DNA of 64,000 bases. Origin: Paenibacillus planticolens. GTDB taxonomy: Bacteria; Bacillota; Bacilli; Paenibacillales; NBRC-103111. The notes below the pieces were generated by a model. That model searched no databases, was not told the origin of the DNA, and was given only the letters and a program-made list of their open reading frames with translations. A program made the position numbers and the translations under genes. The stretch spans positions 186,001 to 250,000 of the forward strand of contig NZ_WHNZ01000013.1 in NCBI RefSeq assembly GCF_013141725.1, given 5' to 3'. Below, piece after piece: positions 1-10,238 of this stretch. The stretch's first letter is position 1, and every line of letters starts with the position of its first letter.

Positions 1-573
1 TTTTTCTTGCCAATCATTTAAGCTCTTCTCTGCTTTTTTTAGATACTCAAGAAAATCTCTATAAGTATTTGGATACCTCTCTTGCCAAAGAGCAATTGTT
101 TCAAGAATTTTACCAGATTCATTCGGTAGTATTATTTGAATTCCATGATTTCTTAAAGTTCTTAGTATTGATTGAATAACAGTATTTCTAAATTTCCCTT
201 TAACCCCGTTTATCACTACAGGTAAATACTTTTTATCTAGCTTTTTTATTTGGACTAAATCTTGATGAATTGAAGCATCAACACTTTCGTACTTGATAAG
301 CAGAGAGTTAAATGTTTCATCATCGAGCGATTTAGCAACAATACTTGAAACAATATTACCCAAAAAAGATTTACCCGTGCCATATGGACCAATGACCATA
401 TGTGAGTGTGATCCTTCTCTAGTCAAAAAGCCCTTAAGAAGACTTGATATCGCATCGGCATGTGAAGGTGTCGGCATATATTTTTTAAATATCTCTGTAT
501 TACCTAAATCAAGCTGAATATTGATACTTGACTTAAAACTTAGCATTTTTTTTTGATCTATGTTAGTACTCAA
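1..573 (-). CDS. P-loop ATPase, N-terminal part (cut by window edge)
   Basis: Open reading frame of 191 codons that starts at a TTG preceded by a strong AAGGAGGTG site and continues past the left edge. A Walker A motif GPYGTGKS is visible at residues 62-69, in a context (HMVIGPYGTGKSFLG) typical of large NTPases that load onto DNA or protein partners. The start lies 2 bases beyond the stop of the DUF4007 gene, so it belongs to the same dptFGH transcript. The visible part does not let me name a family. It could be a further component of the phosphorothioate restriction module or of another defence system in the same island. The C-terminus is not in the window. Confidence 0.8.
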   Translation of the reverse strand, partial: MSTNIDQKKMLSFKSSINIQLDLGNTEIFKKYMPTPSHADAISSLLKGFLTREGSHSHMVIGPYGTGKSFLGNIVSSIVAKSLDDETFNSLLIKYESVDASIHQDLVQIKKLDKKYLPVVINGVKGKFRNTVIQSILRTLRNHGIQIILPNESGKILETIALWQERYPNTYRDFLEYLKKAEKSLNDWQEK

Positions 574-575
574 GC

Positions 576-1448
576 CTACACCTCCTTAGATGCATATTCA
601 TTCTTCAAGTACTCTAAGGGAGTAATCTCTGGCCAACGAATAGTATCAATACGGTTTGTTCTAACAAACCGTATTGGATACTTAGGATGCTGAGTTAACA
701 ATTCTAGAGCACTTACGATGTTATTTCTTTTAAAATTAAATACTCTGCCCCACAGGCCAGGTAAATGTTGAATTTGCTCAACTGATAGAGAATCAATATT
801 ATTGATTTTTCCATAATCAAGTAAACAATACATAAGTGCTGGCAGTCCAATTTCTTCAATAGTAGGACTATTTTTATATATAATACCCTCTCGTTCACTT
901 AATAATTGTAGTTGTTGGATTGGGCTCTGAATAACCTCCTCAGGGTCAGAATCTTTCTTTGATCCTGAGGTATACAGTAAGATTAAACAATCAATATCTC
1001 GTTTTAAAGAATTATCTGAAACAGTCTTACTTTCATTTTGCATCACCCAATTTTTCAATGAATTTTTCAACTCATTGATAGAGATTGCATTTTCGCCAAC
1101 TATATTAAAAAACCAATACCAAGTAGTTGCGGGTTCTCTATTAGACACAAGATGATAGTGTAGTAAGCTAGCAGTTTCAGGATATCGAATAAAACGATCG
1201 TACTGATAGAAAATAGAAGCGAATTCAGTTAACTGATGGACCGTCTTCTTCTCTAAATTACGTCCCTCTTCAGCTATTTTCATTGATATAGTCCAGTATC
1301 TTGCGGACTTTATCATATTCTTCCCCAATCCTACTTTTTCAAAGGCAGCATCATCATAGAAGAAGCGTGGGTCTTCTTTAAGACTACGTATCATTTTTGA
1401 CATCCAGTTTGGTCGTAAATAGAAACTTTGGTGTTGCCCATAACCCAT
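576..1448 (-). CDS. DUF4007 family protein, Dnd-associated
   Basis: About 290 residues. The N-terminus carries the DUF4007 signature: GYGQHQSFYLRPNW, then an acidic stretch, then VGLGKNMIKSARYW at about residues 40-53. DUF4007 proteins are known from genomic neighbourhoods of sulfur-modification (PAPS-reductase/Dnd) genes; their biochemical role is not established. An in-frame TTG at 1472 is possible but has no ribosome site; ATG 1448 places the family motif at the N-terminus as usual and follows a GGAAGGA. It sits 30 bases after dptH and directly before the next ATPase gene, so it is probably translated from the same mRNA. Low GC like the rest of the island. Confidence 0.75.
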   Translation of the reverse strand: MGYGQHQSFYLRPNWMSKMIRSLKEDPRFFYDDAAFEKVGLGKNMIKSARYWTISMKIAEEGRNLEKKTVHQLTEFASIFYQYDRFIRYPETASLLHYHLVSNREPATTWYWFFNIVGENAISINELKNSLKNWVMQNESKTVSDNSLKRDIDCLILLYTSGSKKDSDPEEVIQSPIQQLQLLSEREGIIYKNSPTIEEIGLPALMYCLLDYGKINNIDSLSVEQIQHLPGLWGRVFNFKRNNIVSALELLTQHPKYPIRFVRTNRIDTIRWPEITPLEYLKNEYASKEV

Positions 1449-1478
1449 GAAATATTCAATTCCTTCCGGCAAGTAGGT

Positions 1479-4400
1479 TTAAAGCAATGATGTAATATAG
1501 TCAGCAGAATCAATTTCTTTCTTTTCAAAGTACTTAAGTAACGAGCGTTTAACAATAGTTGTCAAAAAGGGGCTCTTTCCCCTTTTAATGACGGGAGCAT
1601 CTGTTTTGGCTAGAAAGTCTCCTTTACCAGCTAAGCGTTCAGCACCTTCTTCACCTAGTATAATTGTTGAGGCATGGTGATCCGTTGCTCTTAAAGCAAG
1701 TCTTGCTCCCAAGTTGTTTCGAATATTTGTTGGTACGATATCCGCTTTAGGATTTTGGGTACAAATAATTAGATGAATACCAGCGGCTCTTGCTTTCTGT
1801 GAAAGTTTTAATATAGCTGTTTCTACTCGTGCAGAGATTGTTTTTTCTTGCATCATAAAATCAGCAAATTCATCAAATACAAGAACAATTCTTGGTAAAG
1901 ATTCATCCATTACTTCTTTATACTGTTCGATGCTTGTAACAGTCTCACGAGCAAAGAGAGTATATCTTTTTTCCATTTCGACAATTAGATTCTCCAATAC
2001 ATCGACTGCCTCATCGATCTCAGTTATAACCTCTCTTGTATGCGCTCGGTTTTGGTAAACAGTAAACTCTACTTTCTTAGGATCAATAAAGATAAACTGC
2101 ACATCCGCGGGAGAATACAAACACATCATTCCTAATATGATTGAATTCAGTGTCACACTTTTACCGCTACCAGTTCTTCCACCGGTTAACAAATGTGGTG
2201 TGTCAGAACTTGAAAAATCCAAGTATAAAACATCATTGATTTGATCAATACCAAGCGGCGCAATCAAATTAGTACCATTGATCTTATCTCCTAATTGCAG
2301 TCTAACCATTTTCATAAAATGCTCAAAATAAATCGTTTTAGGTTTCGGACGGATAATATCAATATTAATGCCTCTTGAATCAATAAAAATATGTGGCGCT
2401 GTATCTAGACCTAGCCATAGCTGGATATCATGTGCTCGATTTGTAATTTTACTCGCCGTCATACCTCTTGGTAAATCTAAAATAATCCGAACAACACTAG
2501 AACCAATTACAGAATCCTTTATCGTTATCGGGACATCATTCTGGTTGAAATTTATTTTCAATTTGCGTATATAATGATCTTTTAACTCCTCGATTTCCGG
2601 GTCTTCTTGTTCAGGAAGATTTTCATGTCCTACAAGAGCAATAACCTCTGGAAAAGTTTCGGAACCTACCTCAGAAACCTCATTTAGTTTCTCTTTTGGT
2701 TCTTTTTCTATTTCTAGTTCTTTTTCTGTTTCCTGATCTTCATCTTCGAGCCTTCCTGCTTCTATTTCTGGAATTTCAACTTCTACTTTCTCCAAATCTT
2801 CATTGGCTCTTTTCTCAATATCAACATATTGCCTTACTATTTGCTCCATTAACTCCTCAGGCTTAGAATTCAACTCAACAAAAACTGGTTCTATGGATTC
2901 ATTATTAACGCCTAATGCATTCAGAATGTACGTCCGGTTATAAATTCTGTTGGAGTACTCGCCATCCAATGTTTCATGTAAAATTCCATTCTCAAGAGTT
3001 TCAAATGAATATGCGTTAAGATTTGAAGTATACACAAATGTATCGATAGCGGACTTAATCTCAACATCAATTTGATCTAAAGAAACATACTGCAATTCAC
3101 GTAAAAGATTTGCATGCTCTGGTGAGAATGTTTTCAATTCAATTAAATGATGAAGTAACTCCTTCCTCCATAGATCGGCATCCATTTGTTCACTATTAAA
3201 ATTAAATAATCTTTGATATAGATTTTCACCAGTGGTGATTTGCTTTATAGCGTCAAAGCGTTCTGCTTCAAACAGATTATGATTAATTAACTTTAGTTCT
3301 ATAATGTCAAAAATAATTTTATACCTGTTTTCATTTCTACTAAATTTAGTCAGAACCATATCGGGTCTTCTTTGATTGGAGACAAACCACGGCAACTCAT
3401 CGCAAATAGTGTAGATTTCCAAGCTGCCATCTTCTATTTTCCTCGCCTGAATTGCGAGATATGTAGCCAACATCTCGTGAGAAAACTTTCCTGGGCCTAT
3501 GGCTTTTAATACAATTCCTCCAGCAATTTCCTTTACAAGTTCTACCGCTTCAATAACCTTTTCACGGTCAATCTGTTTGTTCTTCAAAAGAGAAACGAAC
3601 TTTTTGTAAAGCCGATCGTAATATGCATGGTCTATGGAGGAATTAGAAAGTTTACGAATATATTTAGAAGAAGATAAAATAATCTTATACTTTTTATTGG
3701 TTCCTACTTTAGACTTAAATTGTATTACCTGAGCTTTCGGAGATGCTTGACGTAACAATGATTTATCCAAGTATCTGTCCATAATAAGGGACCAATTAAA
3801 TTTGTCATGCATAAAATCAATTAGGAAGTTTTCCTTAATATTTGTTAAAGAAATAATGCTTTTCAGTAAGTACAATTCGTCCTTTGAAGGCATTGAATGC
3901 GTTTCTAAGATGAACTGAAGTTGATAGAAGTATTGCATTGCTTCTGGAAGATGTTCACTTACATATGAAATTCTTTTTATTGATTCATCTTTATTTAGAG
4001 GGTCTTTATAGATGGTTTCAAACCAGTTTTTTGAATCTTTCGCTTGAGTTTTTTCTAGGCGATACTGCACCTGATTACTTTGGCTGAAGTAATCAATTAA
4101 TACTGCAATATCGGCATCTTTCATGCACTTTTCTATATCACTAGAGATTTTATTAATATCGCTTTCGGCAACAACATTAATATTTACTTTGGGAAATTTG
4201 GTATTCTCTCCAACACTTGTGTACTCTTCTTTTTGCAATAACCAACCATTTAGATGTTGATGCAATTTTGCCCCATGAGCTACACTATGGACTGTTATAT
4301 TTAATTTCTTTATATTGGTCGATTTGAATAAACTATCAATAGTTCTTGTTATCAACTCGGCGTTAGAGCAGTACAAGAATAGCACATCAAGACAGTCTGT

Positions 4401-6548
4401 AGCATATGGGTATACCTCAGTGTAATTTTTAACCGTTTTTATAAATTCCGACGAAAAGGCTTCAATTAATTGTTCCGAGTTATCGACAACCGAATTTAGG
4501 AGAAACTTTCCTTCTCCCATTAATTCACTGCGTTCGACTAAGTAAGTACCTACTTCACTATCATTAACAAAATAGTGAGGTGCCAAAGATGAGGATTGTT
4601 CGAAAACATGTTCTAAATATAACTCGGTATTTTCTACTGAAAAATTGCCCGCCCTTACGCTACAAAACCAATGTTCTATTTCTTTTCCGACCTTCTCTAA
4701 CCGCTTTAAATAAGAAATAAAACGAATCGGATGGAAAATCGTAACAATACGTTCTTGTACTGCGCCAATTTGTCCCTTCTTTACTTTCAATTCATCATGA
4801 ACACCAATTACATTAATATATTTTAAGATATGACGGCTGACTGTAACAGAATCAAAAACATGTTTCATTAGCTCTTCCAAATTTACAATAAGCTCTTTAT
4901 AATCAACTGACGCAATTCCATCACTTATCGCTTGTTTCAGTATTTCTTGATAGTAATTAGAAAAATCAACAAATCTAACTAGATTTTCTTCTATATTAGG
5001 TTCTTTCGCAGTTAAATAATGTTGAACTTGTGACTTTATTTCCGTAACTACGTTAATAACTTCCGGCTCGTTGTCTGCATAGATACGAAAATATGGCAAG
5101 TTACCACTTTCAATTTCATTAATTGTTGCAAGTAAATTGTTTGTATAACCAGACAATTTAAAACTACAAGCCTTTAACTTCTGCTCACCATTAATCAATT
5201 GTAATTCAAATTGAACTTCTTGATCCTTATCAGGATTTTCAGAAACATTTAAAGAACTATGTTCGAATTTAACTAACGGAATCAATTGTTCAATATTTAA
5301 AAGATGAATTTTCAAGAAATCAATAGTATCCTCATTTAATTTCCCATTTGTCACTTTTAAAATAAAATGACAATCTTCTTGCAAATCATCCGTATTAATT
5401 TCTTCTATTATCCGAAAAGCTTCGTAGCGAATAGCATGGAAAACGTCGCTGTACTCTGATGGATGTAGCAGCCGTTCAACAAATTTATTGACCTGTTTAA
5501 AAAGTGGAACAGATAAATGATTTTCAAATTCATCTACGAATTCTTGTATGAGTTCTGGGTTCTCTTCTGCAGCAATTGCTTTCGAAGCTTCATCAATTAA
5601 CTTTATCTGATCCTTATCAAAATTATCTTTATGATCAAGTAATGCCTTCACAACCTTATCTTCTAATTTCCCAGGTCCTCTTTCTTTGTAATTGAATACA
5701 GTTTGAACAGTTTCCAGGTCGTATTTCAAAAATTCACTACTTTGCCTATCAATAAAAAGAATAGCCTCATTTCGGAATTGTTCTGGAGTTACAACCATCC
5801 ATAATTCGTCTTTAGGATCAGACCCAGCTATATAATTGTCTAAACTTGCTAGAAGTTTATCACCATCTAAGTTTCTGCCGCTATTTTGAAGATGGGCTAG
5901 CTGATAATTTTTACGCAACCTAGTTAGACTAGTCTTTTTTATAGTCAAACGACTATCTCTAAAAAGGTTTACACACGGTAAGTTTTTCTGAATACGGTCA
6001 TAAATAGAATCTATAGTATTTTGACTTATTTCCGTTAAAAAATGCAGCATATTTTGAAGTTGCGGTTCTGCAAAAGTATTATACATCTCAAAGAATAGTC
6101 TTAAAGAATCTACTTCTTGAGAAAAGACAACGTTCTCTTCAACAAGTATTCTATACAATACTTCTAGTCCTTCTTTACCAAGAAGTCGGGCTTCATCAAT
6201 TCCAAACATATTCTCTAAGCTCTGAGCTTCAGCAGTAGCCTCATTAAGAATTATTATTAATGCTTGTTTAGATTTAGTATTATTTCTTAACCAAGTAGAT
6301 GTTTCAACATGGTTACATTCAAACATTGGAAATCCTTGAACCGGCGTTATTGTTCTAATAATTGGTTCATAATATTGATTTAATTCATTATTTTCTTTTA
6401 GCTCGTTTAACAAGGAAGTAATATTACTTTCATTAAAACCACTAATTTTAATAAAAAGCTTTTCAGAATATGCTGCTGATTGTTGAACAAAAAACTCTTT
6501 TAATAGGGCACTAACCCATTTCCCAGCTAACCCATTGGCATCTAACAT
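1479..6548 (-). CDS. dptH: DNA phosphorothioation-dependent restriction protein DptH
   Basis: 1689 residues, close to the usual very large size of DptH (also called DndH). The first about 1250 residues show no motif I can name. A Glu/Lys-rich linker lies at roughly 1260-1310, and the C-terminal about 300 residues form a HerA/FtsK-like ATPase: Walker A GGRTGSGKS at about 1456-1464 and Walker B VLVFDEFAD near 1560, then a CTQNP strand segment. In the known system DptF, DptG and DptH act together to restrict DNA that lacks phosphorothioate marks. The start codon is 3 bases after the dptG stop, which implies coupled translation. No dnd modification gene is visible here; these must be beyond the left edge or elsewhere if the system is functional. 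Confidence 0.85.
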   Translation of the reverse strand: MLDANGLAGKWVSALLKEFFVQQSAAYSEKLFIKISGFNESNITSLLNELKENNELNQYYEPIIRTITPVQGFPMFECNHVETSTWLRNNTKSKQALIIILNEATAEAQSLENMFGIDEARLLGKEGLEVLYRILVEENVVFSQEVDSLRLFFEMYNTFAEPQLQNMLHFLTEISQNTIDSIYDRIQKNLPCVNLFRDSRLTIKKTSLTRLRKNYQLAHLQNSGRNLDGDKLLASLDNYIAGSDPKDELWMVVTPEQFRNEAILFIDRQSSEFLKYDLETVQTVFNYKERGPGKLEDKVVKALLDHKDNFDKDQIKLIDEASKAIAAEENPELIQEFVDEFENHLSVPLFKQVNKFVERLLHPSEYSDVFHAIRYEAFRIIEEINTDDLQEDCHFILKVTNGKLNEDTIDFLKIHLLNIEQLIPLVKFEHSSLNVSENPDKDQEVQFELQLINGEQKLKACSFKLSGYTNNLLATINEIESGNLPYFRIYADNEPEVINVVTEIKSQVQHYLTAKEPNIEENLVRFVDFSNYYQEILKQAISDGIASVDYKELIVNLEELMKHVFDSVTVSRHILKYINVIGVHDELKVKKGQIGAVQERIVTIFHPIRFISYLKRLEKVGKEIEHWFCSVRAGNFSVENTELYLEHVFEQSSSLAPHYFVNDSEVGTYLVERSELMGEGKFLLNSVVDNSEQLIEAFSSEFIKTVKNYTEVYPYATDCLDVLFLYCSNAELITRTIDSLFKSTNIKKLNITVHSVAHGAKLHQHLNGWLLQKEEYTSVGENTKFPKVNINVVAESDINKISSDIEKCMKDADIAVLIDYFSQSNQVQYRLEKTQAKDSKNWFETIYKDPLNKDESIKRISYVSEHLPEAMQYFYQLQFILETHSMPSKDELYLLKSIISLTNIKENFLIDFMHDKFNWSLIMDRYLDKSLLRQASPKAQVIQFKSKVGTNKKYKIILSSSKYIRKLSNSSIDHAYYDRLYKKFVSLLKNKQIDREKVIEAVELVKEIAGGIVLKAIGPGKFSHEMLATYLAIQARKIEDGSLEIYTICDELPWFVSNQRRPDMVLTKFSRNENRYKIIFDIIELKLINHNLFEAERFDAIKQITTGENLYQRLFNFNSEQMDADLWRKELLHHLIELKTFSPEHANLLRELQYVSLDQIDVEIKSAIDTFVYTSNLNAYSFETLENGILHETLDGEYSNRIYNRTYILNALGVNNESIEPVFVELNSKPEELMEQIVRQYVDIEKRANEDLEKVEVEIPEIEAGRLEDEDQETEKELEIEKEPKEKLNEVSEVGSETFPEVIALVGHENLPEQEDPEIEELKDHYIRKLKINFNQNDVPITIKDSVIGSSVVRIILDLPRGMTASKITNRAHDIQLWLGLDTAPHIFIDSRGINIDIIRPKPKTIYFEHFMKMVRLQLGDKINGTNLIAPLGIDQINDVLYLDFSSSDTPHLLTGGRTGSGKSVTLNSIILGMMCLYSPADVQFIFIDPKKVEFTVYQNRAHTREVITEIDEAVDVLENLIVEMEKRYTLFARETVTSIEQYKEVMDESLPRIVLVFDEFADFMMQEKTISARVETAILKLSQKARAAGIHLIICTQNPKADIVPTNIRNNLGARLALRATDHHASTIILGEEGAERLAGKGDFLAKTDAPVIKRGKSPFLTTIVKRSLLKYFEKKEIDSADYITSLL

Positions 6549-6551
6549 TTG

Positions 6552-8120
6552 CTATTCACACTCCCACGCCTCATATGGATTACGGATCATCGCTGTAGCA
6601 TCCGAAAATTCTATCAATAAACCATTTTGTTTTAACTTATCACGTAAATGTTTTTCATTTTGTTGGAAGTACCGGATATTCAACTTGGATCTCTCGTACA
6701 ATCCACTATTCTTTGCCTGCGCCTCACCGATAACAAAATTGTATTTTTTGTATAATAAATCAAGAAATTCACTAAACTCAATGCTTTCCTTTGGATTAAC
6801 GTTAACATAAACTAATGTTTGTAAAAAATAATCTGAAATAATATATCTATAACTATTACCTGTTCGATAGTTTGCGATTCCACCATCTCTAGCTAGTATT
6901 TTAGTGATTCCCAATTGGTTTTTCTTCATTTGTTCGGTTACTGCTTCCTTAATAACTTCATAAACTTTCTTTTTTAGATCACTATATTCTTTTGATTTTA
7001 TCAAAGCTGATGATATTTGTTGCTTTCTTTTTGACCCTAGCTTCGAAAGTCCTAATTTCTTCAGAAATAGATCTGGATCCTCTTTCCAATCTAAAAAATC
7101 CCTCAAACCTTCTTCTTCATTACCAATCACTTTATTAAACTTATTTTCGAACTCTGCCTCGAAACCAAATTTTACTAGCGACTCATGATCTGCAAACGTT
7201 TTTGATGACAACAAACTAATATGTTGATTTGCTCCATCCATGCAATCAAAAAAGAATATATTTTTTTCTGCCGCTCCCACTCTGTCAAACATGTAGCGCA
7301 TAAGATGAAAGCAAATTTGACTATTTAATAATTGAAAAAATTCATTTATATCTATATTTAGGGAAATTAGTGCTTTTATTTCTTTTGCAAATTCCACATA
7401 CAAGTTCAAATCTAGTGCCGGTAACCAAGGGACGTTATCGTCTCCACTATCCGATTTAAGCTTTAATGGTTTTGCATCTTCATCTTCATCTAATGCTGCG
7501 TTAAGTTTATTAACAACCTTTTCTATTACTTTATTTGCTTGCAACAATTCTTTAAATCTTCTTTCAATGAACTGTCGGGTTATATGGTCATTTTCTGTAC
7601 CATAAGCAAGCATCAAATAATATAATTCTCCGCCTCTGGCAAAGAAATTTCGTTCAAAAGAAATTGAATTCTTGTTTGTTCTTAACTCAAAAAATAATAA
7701 GGATTCGTGTAACGGATATAGCATCTTTACAAACCATGATCTATCCGTTACTTTCCCATTTGCATTATAGATAATAACTTCAAGATTGCGTAAAAAATCT
7801 CTTAACACCTCAACGTCATCTTCATTATCAAGAGTCTCGTAAATTTTACGTTTATGTACTTCATCTAATATGACAGTATCTCTTCGACTACCTTCCTTTG
7901 CTCCCTCAAAAATAAACTTTCTTAGACCTATCGCTTTTTTACGATCATACTCACTAGCATTTAAGTTGTATTTTGTACCATACAAAACATTTAGAAATTC
8001 TAGTACATATTCAGGACCTCTCTGCCCTGTTGTAAAACGATGCCCCCAAATATTTGCTGCAAGCTGAGAAGTAAAATCATTAGTCATTCTAATAGATGCT
8101 TCATTAACAATTGTAGTCAT
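6552..8120 (-). CDS. dptG: DNA phosphorothioation-dependent restriction protein DptG
   Basis: 522 residues, translated from an ATG behind a clear AGGAGG. I see no P-loop, nuclease or zinc motif, as expected for DptG, a family defined mainly by its position between DptF and DptH. The C-terminal 150 residues are rich in Lys/Arg and aromatic residues. Assignment rests on gene order (dptF-dptG-dptH, spacing 9 and 3 bases), length and the strong identity of its neighbours rather than on a catalytic signature. In the characterised system the three proteins are all needed for restriction. Confidence 0.75.
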   Translation of the reverse strand: MTTIVNEASIRMTNDFTSQLAANIWGHRFTTGQRGPEYVLEFLNVLYGTKYNLNASEYDRKKAIGLRKFIFEGAKEGSRRDTVILDEVHKRKIYETLDNEDDVEVLRDFLRNLEVIIYNANGKVTDRSWFVKMLYPLHESLLFFELRTNKNSISFERNFFARGGELYYLMLAYGTENDHITRQFIERRFKELLQANKVIEKVVNKLNAALDEDEDAKPLKLKSDSGDDNVPWLPALDLNLYVEFAKEIKALISLNIDINEFFQLLNSQICFHLMRYMFDRVGAAEKNIFFFDCMDGANQHISLLSSKTFADHESLVKFGFEAEFENKFNKVIGNEEEGLRDFLDWKEDPDLFLKKLGLSKLGSKRKQQISSALIKSKEYSDLKKKVYEVIKEAVTEQMKKNQLGITKILARDGGIANYRTGNSYRYIISDYFLQTLVYVNVNPKESIEFSEFLDLLYKKYNFVIGEAQAKNSGLYERSKLNIRYFQQNEKHLRDKLKQNGLLIEFSDATAMIRNPYEAWECE

Positions 8121-8129
8121 AGTAACCTC

Positions 8130-9824
8130 CTACTCATTATCGCAAATAGTAATTTCATAATTAGAATAGGTGCCTTCATTTGTATTTAATTTTAGAACCG
8201 AAAGCGTATATTCATCCCTAACGCTAATCTTGATTAGGTCGTTTTTGAAAGTATTTATTAATATCTCAACTTCTTGCTTCAACGTAGTGAACATACCACC
8301 ATTGGCTAATCTCATCAAATATTCAAAAAGCGTGAGCCCCATCTCAATGTATGCTTGATTCGACACAGAAATTTTAAACTTGGAGGGCAGATGGTCGATA
8401 TCTTCTCTCTGTCTTTCGCTAGTTAGAGTGATATGATTATGTAAAAAAGTTTGATGAATTAACAAGTTCTCTGTAGTTGCAAATAATTGTGCAGTTCCAC
8501 TGTTAGCAACTAATTTCTTTGAGAACGCTCTATTTAAACCGCTAATAAGTTCCTTTTTAATTGAAGACTGTAGGGCTTTATTGTTGAAAAGCATGTTAAA
8601 TTCTCTGTAGTAATCAAATGGAACTAGATGTAACCTAAGCTTTTCGTTATTACTTAATGTTTCGAAAAAGTACTTACGTCTTAAACGAGGCATCCATACT
8701 TCAACTAGTGAGTTATCAATGTTCGCATCATGACTTCTGTATATTTCAAGCTGCTTCTTAAAGTATCCGAATAACATATCTAGTTCGTTATTAAACAGTT
8801 GACTATGGTCTGCTTCAAGCTCCTCATCCCCACTGATATCACCGTTTAAAATGAAGTCATCAATGAGTGAGTGTGAAAAGTTCCCTGGGTCCAAGGGTTT
8901 TAAATTTTGTAAAGCTCCCATTTCGTTCATAGCTTCGCTAGGTATACTGTGTCCATAGAAATTTTCATAATATGCTTTATTTGCCTGGTGTTCAATCTCC
9001 TTAAAATCAGCTTTAAATATTTCTTCACAAGCAAGACCACCTGTAATTGTATAACTTAAGTGTATTAGAAGCTCCCGCATTGTAATATGTACACCACTGT
9101 AATCTAGTATTCGATACTGCTCTACAAGTCGTTTGTGAACCTCTTTTTTGGATGTGTGATTATGGTTTAAGAAGATGATACATTGCCGATTCTTTGAACA
9201 TTCCAAACATGTTTCCCAGTTTTCCTCTTGATTCCATTCTTCTAAAATCCGCTCTACATATGTTGACGATGTTACATCTTGTAGATTTATTAAGGTCAAA
9301 GAGTTATCATTCTTATCGTTTGATAAGAATCTATCTGCTACCCATTTACTCAAGCTTTTTAGACTTTCGTACTGAGATAGAAACTTTGTTAATTTCCCTT
9401 CATTCGCAGCAATTAGGTAATATATCTTTTCATAATGATTATTCTCAATGTAAGATTGCAAATGAGTTAGTTCTTGAAGAATGACGTTCTCTTTAAGCTC
9501 AGACAAATCCTTAACAATGCGTATTCTTCCATTGCTAAAAGGGACTTCAATAATCCCCTCAGTTGGCCAGTTATCTAAGAACGAGCCTGTAAAATGATCG
9601 TGAACCACCCTAGATAGTTTCGTTTTACCATCACCAGCATTTCCGGACATAATTACACTATGAGGACCATTGTTAAATATGCCGAGTAAATATGCCTCAA
9701 TTTTTGTTGGAATAGTAAAATTATATTGTGAAGCACCATCGGAATACTCGTCATAGATTTTTGAATGATTGGGAGACATCACGTTATACTGCTCTAAATA
9801 CTTTACGAAATGATTAGTGTGCAA
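8130..9824 (-). CDS. dptF: DNA phosphorothioation-dependent restriction protein DptF
   Basis: 564 residues; first gene of the restriction operon. Walker A GNAGDGKTKLS begins at residue 61, preceded by a hydrophobic strand (SVIM), consistent with the P-loop ATPase DptF. A Cys cluster (CLECSKNRQC) near residue 210 may bind metal. The start is a TTG with AAAAGGCAG upstream; an internal ATG at residue 16 is the alternative. The gene is AT-rich and followed after 9 bases by dptG. Function: NTP-driven part of the restriction complex that attacks DNA lacking phosphorothioate modification (family knowledge). Confidence 0.82.
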   Translation of the reverse strand: MHTNHFVKYLEQYNVMSPNHSKIYDEYSDGASQYNFTIPTKIEAYLLGIFNNGPHSVIMSGNAGDGKTKLSRVVHDHFTGSFLDNWPTEGIIEVPFSNGRIRIVKDLSELKENVILQELTHLQSYIENNHYEKIYYLIAANEGKLTKFLSQYESLKSLSKWVADRFLSNDKNDNSLTLINLQDVTSSTYVERILEEWNQEENWETCLECSKNRQCIIFLNHNHTSKKEVHKRLVEQYRILDYSGVHITMRELLIHLSYTITGGLACEEIFKADFKEIEHQANKAYYENFYGHSIPSEAMNEMGALQNLKPLDPGNFSHSLIDDFILNGDISGDEELEADHSQLFNNELDMLFGYFKKQLEIYRSHDANIDNSLVEVWMPRLRRKYFFETLSNNEKLRLHLVPFDYYREFNMLFNNKALQSSIKKELISGLNRAFSKKLVANSGTAQLFATTENLLIHQTFLHNHITLTSERQREDIDHLPSKFKISVSNQAYIEMGLTLFEYLMRLANGGMFTTLKQEVEILINTFKNDLIKISVRDEYTLSVLKLNTNEGTYSNYEITICDNE

Positions 9825-10238
9825 TCGAGATCACTGCCTTTTCCCATTATTGAATATTAATTTGAATACTGGTCAATTTTCAGGCATATAAAATAACGCG
9901 ATATCGTTTGGAGTATACCGCGCTCAAAGCATAACTTTGATGAATAGACTCTGACTGTTCTTTGAAGTATTTATTGTGTTCGACAGCGTCCAAGAATCCT
10001 CCTCTTTTTTAAAATGATTAACGATTTTCCCTCTATTTGTATATTGAATGTAGCTCGACTTATAGAACCTTGTTGTCAACCATTACTTTCATTCTATAGG
10101 AACGGAGATATCATACTTCGTTCGCCTGTCAAAATATTCACCTTTAGATTCACATAGTGCAAAAGCCACATAATCATAATATCATAAAGAATTAGCACTA
10201 TTTTGTCAGCGAATATCTGTTCTACATCGATATCATTA
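9825..10238. promoter_or_regulatory. Intergenic region upstream of dptF with palindrome
   Basis: 414 gene-free bases between the dptF start and the helD-like stop. An imperfect inverted repeat, CGCGATAT at 9897-9904 against TATACCGCG at 9914-9922, lies about 75-100 bases upstream of the dptF start and could be an operator. A possible -35 hexamer TTGACC (complement of 9871-9876) has only a poor -10 partner. The remainder is AT-rich with no convincing reading frame, tRNA or repeat array. Confidence 0.35.
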
